NCBI RefSeq assembly: GCF_000316035.1
Contig: NZ_ANHX01000012.1
Span: 1 to 64,000 of the forward strand
Length of the DNA stretch: 64,000 nucleotides
Source: Paenibacillus sp. PAMC 26794
GTDB taxonomy: Bacteria; Bacillota; Bacilli; Paenibacillales; Paenibacillaceae
Direction: 5' to 3'
The position numbers were made by a program, and so were the translations under genes. The first letter of the stretch is position 1. Each line of letters starts with the position of its first letter. Below are positions 59,451 to 64,000 of this stretch, piece by piece. Below the pieces are notes generated by a model. That model was not told the origin of the DNA. It did not search any database and saw only the letters and a program-made list of their open reading frames with translations.

Positions 59451-60816
59451 TATGTACTATCCTCCCCTTGTCTTCTGTTATTTTCATTGCTTTTACGAGC
59501 AATATCTGTCCGATGACAAGCCTCCCAAGCCAGTATACAATGTACCCAACATAAAGCCCCGTTAGCTTCCATCCAACAACAATCCCCAAGAACCAAGCAA
59601 CAGGAAGCCTAAGAAGATATCCGGGCAACACATTTGTGTACATATCCCACTTGGTCTTACCCATTCCTCGTAGTGCACTGACATTGGTGCAGGCCAGAGC
59701 TAGAATCGGTGCACAAAGACCAATGATCCTTATCGCACCCACTGTCGCATCTTGCACTTCAATAAAAGTAGTGAAGATACTTGCTACTCCCTGAGGCCAC
59801 ACAATCAGTGGGAGAGCCAAAACCGATAGGATCACTGTTAATAATAGGCGACTCCGATTTACATATTGCTGGATCATACTTAGATTCTTGGCACCCCATG
59901 AACGACCTACAAGAATTTGGCAACCCATTGCGAGACTCATTGCAATTGAAAAGAAGATCATAATAAGGTTAAAGGCAATTCGTCCACCTGCGAGATAAGT
60001 ACTCCCAAGTGTACCCATTATGATGAAGAAAAACGTGTTGGCAGCATAATCAAACGCACCTGAAAAAATAGAAGGCAAGCTAATGTTACGAACCTGGTTA
60101 AATTCCATTACTTGAAATCGGAACTCTTGGGGGCGTATGCGCTTGAACAGATCTTTTTTGTAGGCCACCGTTAATAGGAATAAGAGACCAGCAGTGCGTG
60201 CCAAAACGCTACCAAGACCCGATCCCGTTGCTCCCAGCGCAGGTATTGCCCCCATACCGTGGATAAGGGGGTAGTTAAATATTACATTCGTTGATGCAAC
60301 CAATATCATGGTATACATTGACCACTTCGTCGACTTTTCTGCATTGAAAGTAATTTGAATCAATATACTCGGAACCATAATCAACAACTCTGGAGATCGA
60401 GCCAGAAGATAATTTGTTCCGGACTTTAAGACATCGCTGGAGTCTGATAACATCGCCATCAACCAATTGCTAGTAAATAGAAGGATAATTACACTTAACA
60501 GCGACACACCTCCCGCGAATACGAGAGAGTGTCGGAATGAAACACCTACCTGATCGGGTGTACCAGCCCCAAAACGTCTAGCTGCTAATACTTGGTGCCC
60601 CACCACTGCTCCTGTAATAATATTTGCAAAAATGCTGAAAACTGCAGCGGCTCCAGCTACACCAGCCAATCCGTCTACACTAAATCTACCCATCATTGCT
60701 GTGTCGATTGCACCAACAAGCATGGTTGTAATCGATCCAGCTAAAATGGGAAGGGAAATGGAGAGGATTGCCCAATAATCCCCCCACTTACCAATCGCTT
60801 TTTTCATTTTTGTCAT
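59428..60816 (-). CDS. MATE-family efflux transporter
   Basis: 462 residues with about 12 predicted helices. MATE features: LAGSITTMLVGAIDTAMMGR at the start, GTPDQVGVSFRHSL and GRSWGAKNLSMIQQYVNRSR in the second half. It likely exports the product of the cluster or gives self-protection. There is a gap of 279 bases upstream of it, the largest within the visible operon. Confidence 0.9.
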   Translation of the reverse strand: MTKMKKAIGKWGDYWAILSISLPILAGSITTMLVGAIDTAMMGRFSVDGLAGVAGAAAVFSIFANIITGAVVGHQVLAARRFGAGTPDQVGVSFRHSLVFAGGVSLLSVIILLFTSNWLMAMLSDSSDVLKSGTNYLLARSPELLIMVPSILIQITFNAEKSTKWSMYTMILVASTNVIFNYPLIHGMGAIPALGATGSGLGSVLARTAGLLFLLTVAYKKDLFKRIRPQEFRFQVMEFNQVRNISLPSIFSGAFDYAANTFFFIIMGTLGSTYLAGGRIAFNLIMIFFSIAMSLAMGCQILVGRSWGAKNLSMIQQYVNRSRLLLTVILSVLALPLIVWPQGVASIFTTFIEVQDATVGAIRIIGLCAPILALACTNVSALRGMGKTKWDMYTNVLPGYLLRLPVAWFLGIVVGWKLTGLYVGYIVYWLGRLVIGQILLVKAMKITEDKGRIVHNDLQRNV

Positions 60817-61095
60817 GAAACCAATCCCCCTATTTACGATTTAGAGAGGCCTACAGGTACTTTGTGCTTAGACTTGTCTTTGCTACTCAGCCTCTACTCC
60901 TGCTTCAGGCTAAATCGACAAAAAGAGAAGGACACGATGGCACTTGAAGTATGGAAAACTAATCAGAGCGCTCTACGGTCCACCGTGATTTAGATATATT
61001 CTGCACAGCGTTCGTGTCAAATTCAGAGCTAAAGCCATAAACTTTAAATGTTACGATAACTACTATTCACTCCACTCTCCTAGAATGGCTAACGG
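60817..61095 (-). other. Operon gap with only tiny frames
   Basis: No convincing gene. On the minus strand an AGGAG site is followed by GTG and a frame of eight codons (MNSSYRNI, stop). A one-base shift leads to a 30-residue frame (FKVYGFSSEFDTNAVQNISK ...). Other tiny frames are MALALNLTRTLCRIYLNHGG (minus, from 61038) and MALEVWKTNQSALRSTVI (plus, 60937-60993, with AGAAGGA). None has the Cys/Ser/Thr-rich core expected of an azole precursor. Confidence 0.4.
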
Positions 61096-62169
61096 TTAAA
61101 TATGGCTACAGAATAGGCACTGTTGATTGCGCTCGCCTGGTCTGAATGTGATTTGGAAATTATAGGGATCTACCACATACATACCTGATAGACTTCGAGG
61201 CTGCTCATTGCCTGAGAGATAACGCGCCGCTTCAAAAACGATGAGCCCAGAACTAATGGACATAACTGGCGAAAAGGGAGTTCGTGGTGGCAACCAGCCC
61301 ACGGCATCGACCATTTGCAAAGTTTCCTTCAGTCCTGGATCGTGCTCAAGCATGCACTGATGGCATAATGTCTCGCCGGGAACACACAGTGGCCCCACTA
61401 TACACTGCCCTCCGAACAGGACGGGAACGTTGTGATTTAGGCACGCTTGTGCAATGACACTCCGAGTACGGCTAGAGACGAATCCAAAAGGGTTTATTAC
61501 CAGGTCAACTCCATCTAACAGTGGGCTTAGATCCTCGGGTCGCTCCACGCACAAGGCATGCCCTTCATACCGAATCTGTGGATCAACTTCTTGCAACCGT
61601 CGAGCTGCTGCTTCGACTTTGAGTTTCCCCACATCCTCCGCATTGTATAGAATCTGCCGTGGCAGATTACTAGTTTCAATATGATCAGGGTCTACCCCCA
61701 CAAGGTGCTGAATCCCAATACGAGCCAAGTTTAACATGATCCAGCTTCCAATTCCGCCAATGCCTACCACCAGCACTTTGCTACTCCGTAAGCTTAAGTC
61801 AAGGTCACGTCCGTTTACTCCTTCTCGTTCCCATTGATCAAAGAACCACTGTTGGCGCTCATAGAGGCTCCCCGTTGGCTCGAGAGTAGGATCAGCTTTC
61901 ACAATAGCTCCAAGATCCGTAAGACTCTTGACAAAGGATTCGACCTGCTTGATGCTAAGACCGCTTATTTCACTCAAACGATTAATGGCTTCTCCGACTC
62001 CGAGATCCCCACTTTTAAGCAAGTCCAGTAATTGCCGAAACTTCTCTGCAGATCCATGCAAGAGAAAACGTCGCTGAGTTGTAAGCGACCATATTTGAAC
62101 GCCTTCCGGGCTCAACAAATAGTCCCATCCCTTGCTTAACCGCAACACCTTGGTTTGAACATCTTGCAT
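61096..62169 (-). CDS. E1/ThiF-like protein with N-terminal peptide-recognition domain
   Basis: 357 residues. Residues 1-90 form a PqqD-like winged helix (WDYLLSPEGVQIWSLTTQRR), the usual RiPP recognition element. The rest is a ThiF/MoeB-type adenylating domain: VLVVGIGGIGSWI (ATP site), VDPDHIETSNLPRQILYNAE, and zinc Cys pairs CHQC (269-272) and CLFC (about 353). The usual catalytic Asp of the DN-type loop is not evident (VINPFGFVSSRT). In azole RiPP systems such a protein presents the precursor to a YcaO. ATG 62169 has AGGAGG five bases upstream, ten bases after the SagB gene. Confidence 0.85.
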   Translation of the reverse strand: MQDVQTKVLRLSKGWDYLLSPEGVQIWSLTTQRRFLLHGSAEKFRQLLDLLKSGDLGVGEAINRLSEISGLSIKQVESFVKSLTDLGAIVKADPTLEPTGSLYERQQWFFDQWEREGVNGRDLDLSLRSSKVLVVGIGGIGSWIMLNLARIGIQHLVGVDPDHIETSNLPRQILYNAEDVGKLKVEAAARRLQEVDPQIRYEGHALCVERPEDLSPLLDGVDLVINPFGFVSSRTRSVIAQACLNHNVPVLFGGQCIVGPLCVPGETLCHQCMLEHDPGLKETLQMVDAVGWLPPRTPFSPVMSISSGLIVFEAARYLSGNEQPRSLSGMYVVDPYNFQITFRPGERNQQCLFCSHI

Positions 62170-62179
62170 AAATACCTCC

Positions 62180-63247
62180 TTAGGAAAGTGTAAGTGTGTA
62201 AAGAACTTGCTCACGAATAGGATCAAGTCCTAACAGTTCTGCAGCTAGAGCATCTTTCACAGCCGGTGTATGCGATGTCAGCTTCCCATAAGCGGTAGAG
62301 CACAGTATCGCATAATGGACTGCTCTACCCGCATCAATAAATAAGTTGCGTAGAGCGCGTTCATGGCGGTAGCGCCATTGATATCGTTCATATTCGGCAA
62401 CATAGAGCAGCGAACAACCAGCTGTCAATGGCCAGTTCAGTCCGTACAGTGAAGCGCTCATCTGAGCTCGGAAATCACCAGCTCTGATAAGCTCTACAGA
62501 ATGATCCTCAACATCATAAAAGTAAATTCCCGGCTCCATACCAGCGATATCGTAAACAACTAGGTAAAGATCAAATGCACAACCAAAACTGTATAGGTAT
62601 GACCTATTACCTTTTGTTTGAGGTACAGTTCGATTCTTGCGTATTAATTGTGTACCGTGAAAAAGGATACTACTCAAAATATCACTTTCGAAGTTCCGAG
62701 CGGGTACATGGCGCGTGGCACTCCGTTTATGTAAAACCTTTCCCAACGGAATATCAGGAAGAGGTAGCGGCTCAACGAGCGGTTCAGCACTCTCTCCTGC
62801 CCTTTTATGAGATGGCGGGGGACCATCTTTTTGCAAATAGTCCTGCAAAATTATATGATTCTGGGTACGATAGTCATGATCACTGTCAGCGAAGTCCCTA
62901 ACGCGAGACCTCAAATAGTAACCTAATGAATCTTGCCAATTACGGCTATGCCAATGATCTATAGCCTCAGTCGTCTCAGGATGTAGCTCCTGTACGTCAA
63001 GCAGACCTAATTCGCGTAATCGTTCCGCCGTCAACCCAACGGGATTGCTCGGGTTATGAAAGCTTCCTTTGAACAATTCCAACGCAGCTGAACGGCTCAA
63101 CAGGAGACGTTTTTGTAAAAGAGGATTCTCAACTTCTATGTGCCCGTTCCCCTGTTCACCTACATGCATTTGCATGACAGTTAGCGGACTCCATCCTTTC
63201 TGAAATGAGCGTTCATCCTTCGCTTCCTCGAATGATTCTGAAATCAT
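62180..63247 (-). CDS. SagB-type dehydrogenase (short type, copy 1)
   Basis: 355 residues. Nitroreductase-like SagB domain: PLGKVLHKRSATRHVPARNF, GMEPGIYFYDVEDHSVELIR, NLFIDAGRAVHYAILCSTAY, and the ending REQVLYTLTLS. The first 140 residues are helical, in the manner of 55656. Overlaps the gene at 63244 by four bases (ATGA), so the two are translated together and may form a heterodimer. Likely FMN-dependent oxidation of a peptide substrate. Confidence 0.85.
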   Translation of the reverse strand: MISESFEEAKDERSFQKGWSPLTVMQMHVGEQGNGHIEVENPLLQKRLLLSRSAALELFKGSFHNPSNPVGLTAERLRELGLLDVQELHPETTEAIDHWHSRNWQDSLGYYLRSRVRDFADSDHDYRTQNHIILQDYLQKDGPPPSHKRAGESAEPLVEPLPLPDIPLGKVLHKRSATRHVPARNFESDILSSILFHGTQLIRKNRTVPQTKGNRSYLYSFGCAFDLYLVVYDIAGMEPGIYFYDVEDHSVELIRAGDFRAQMSASLYGLNWPLTAGCSLLYVAEYERYQWRYRHERALRNLFIDAGRAVHYAILCSTAYGKLTSHTPAVKDALAAELLGLDPIREQVLYTLTLS

Positions 63248-64000
63248 ATCACTTGCACACCTCCTGCCAATGCTGCACCAAACATGGCGCCTTCCTCAAG
63301 TGGGTGAATCCCAAGAAGAGACTCTATTTGTTCGTCATCAATCCCATGTTGAAACTGACATTTCAATCCAAGCGAATTTGCTACAGTCTCCATTGTTACA
63401 CATAAATGTCCGATATCCATGAAGATTGAGCGAAAGGTGCGTGGCTCTCGGTATCGGTACATATTACGTTCAAAGTAGGTGGTCATTACCAGGAGTGCTT
63501 CCGGTTGAAACTGCGCTCTTTTGATGGGTCCAGAGAATAGTTTTAACAGCACTTCATTATCTGGCAAAGGACCCACTTGCTCTAGTGCTTGATCAGCTAC
63601 GGAAAAGTGGTAGATGCCAGGATCTATTCCATCAACACTCTGGACGAAAACATACCCTTCAGTAGGATGTCGAGAGCCTCCAGATGGACTGGTCTTGCGA
63701 ATCAAATCAGCTCGGTTGGGGGCAGCAGAGACTTTACGGTGTCGGAGCTTCCCAAAAAGAGTAGAGAGCAATATCTTGAGACGTTCCCCATCAAGCGGTT
63801 GCTCTTTACACTCTTTATGCCAAACTCGATCAAACGATTCTGTCAATTCATCGAGTGCTGACCTGGTGGGTATAACCGGAAGAATTTTTGATGCCTCCAT
63901 GGGAGGTTTCACGCGGTTCACGTCTGGCTCTGCTGCTGAGTACTCTTCCATTCTAGCAATATCCAGAGAACGTCCATCGGAACCATAATTCACAAATGGG
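63244..64000 (-). CDS. SagB-type dehydrogenase (long type, copy 1), 5' part outside window
   Basis: About 252 residues are visible; the frame is open to the window edge, so the start is missing. The C-terminal SagB domain is clear (TSPSGGSRHPTEGYVFVQSV, MYRYREPRTFRSIFMDIGHL, EGAMFGAALAG). Related to 54605 along the visible length; the PFV-Y---GR--D---MEEY and SEPD/AEPD segments align at the left end. First gene seen of the minus-strand cluster, whose promoter lies beyond 64000. Confidence 0.85.
   Translation of the reverse strand, partial: PFVNYGSDGRSLDIARMEEYSAAEPDVNRVKPPMEASKILPVIPTRSALDELTESFDRVWHKECKEQPLDGERLKILLSTLFGKLRHRKVSAAPNRADLIRKTSPSGGSRHPTEGYVFVQSVDGIDPGIYHFSVADQALEQVGPLPDNEVLLKLFSGPIKRAQFQPEALLVMTTYFERNMYRYREPRTFRSIFMDIGHLCVTMETVANSLGLKCQFQHGIDDEQIESLLGIHPLEEGAMFGAALAGGVQVI

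Overview
The window reads as a chromosomal segment of a Paenibacillus-like member of the Bacillota. The grounds are strong AGGAGG-type ribosome binding sites, several LplA/LplB/LplC-type sugar transporters paired with YesM/YesN two-component systems, a PTS operon controlled by a BglG/LicT antiterminator, catabolite-repression (cre), LexA and Rex boxes of Bacillus type, S-layer-homology remnants and a T-box leader. No rRNA or tRNA gene was seen.

Layout. 1-1140: one end of an IS110-family insertion sequence. 1342-10223: carbohydrate uptake and hydrolysis, with an AraC regulator, a truncated phosphotransferase, the licT-bglP-bglH beta-glucoside operon with two RAT/terminator switches, and a divergent ArsR-like regulator/GH51 arabinofuranosidase pair. 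10224-15684: a repeat-bearing gap, an orphan glycine-rich protein, an SpxH-like DsbA protein divergent from an HxlR regulator, a Nudix hydrolase, and a LysR regulator divergent from a MetX-like hydrolase. 15870-22860: a sugar ABC importer convergent with its YesM/YesN pair. 23048-29411: a small gene behind a LexA-box promoter, then the cydABCD cytochrome bd operon with a Rex operator. 29745-38277: drug exporters with LysR and TetR regulators, an ECF sigma/anti-sigma pair, a secreted MINPP-type phytase, a DUF3237 protein and gene remnants. 38368-50974: a second glycan locus with GH3/SLH debris, two permeases, two tandem paralogous binding proteins, YesM/YesN, an unclassified glycoside hydrolase and an AraC regulator. 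51047-52018: a decayed gene and a small membrane protein.

52290-64000 is the most unusual part. A T-box-controlled glutamyl-tRNA synthetase paralogue of clostridial type, with Asn in place of the first His of its HIGH motif, converges on a minus-strand operon. That operon holds two pairs of SagB-type flavin dehydrogenases, an E1/ThiF-like protein with a PqqD-like peptide-recognition domain, a MATE exporter, a DUF885-type metallopeptidase homologue and a Ser/Thr kinase with DFA in place of DFG. It enters the window from the right, so its promoter and first genes are missing. I read it as a peptide-modifying (RiPP, azole/TOMM-like or thiopeptide-like) biosynthetic system. The partner YcaO, any glutamyl-tRNA-dependent dehydratase and the precursor peptide were not found inside the window.
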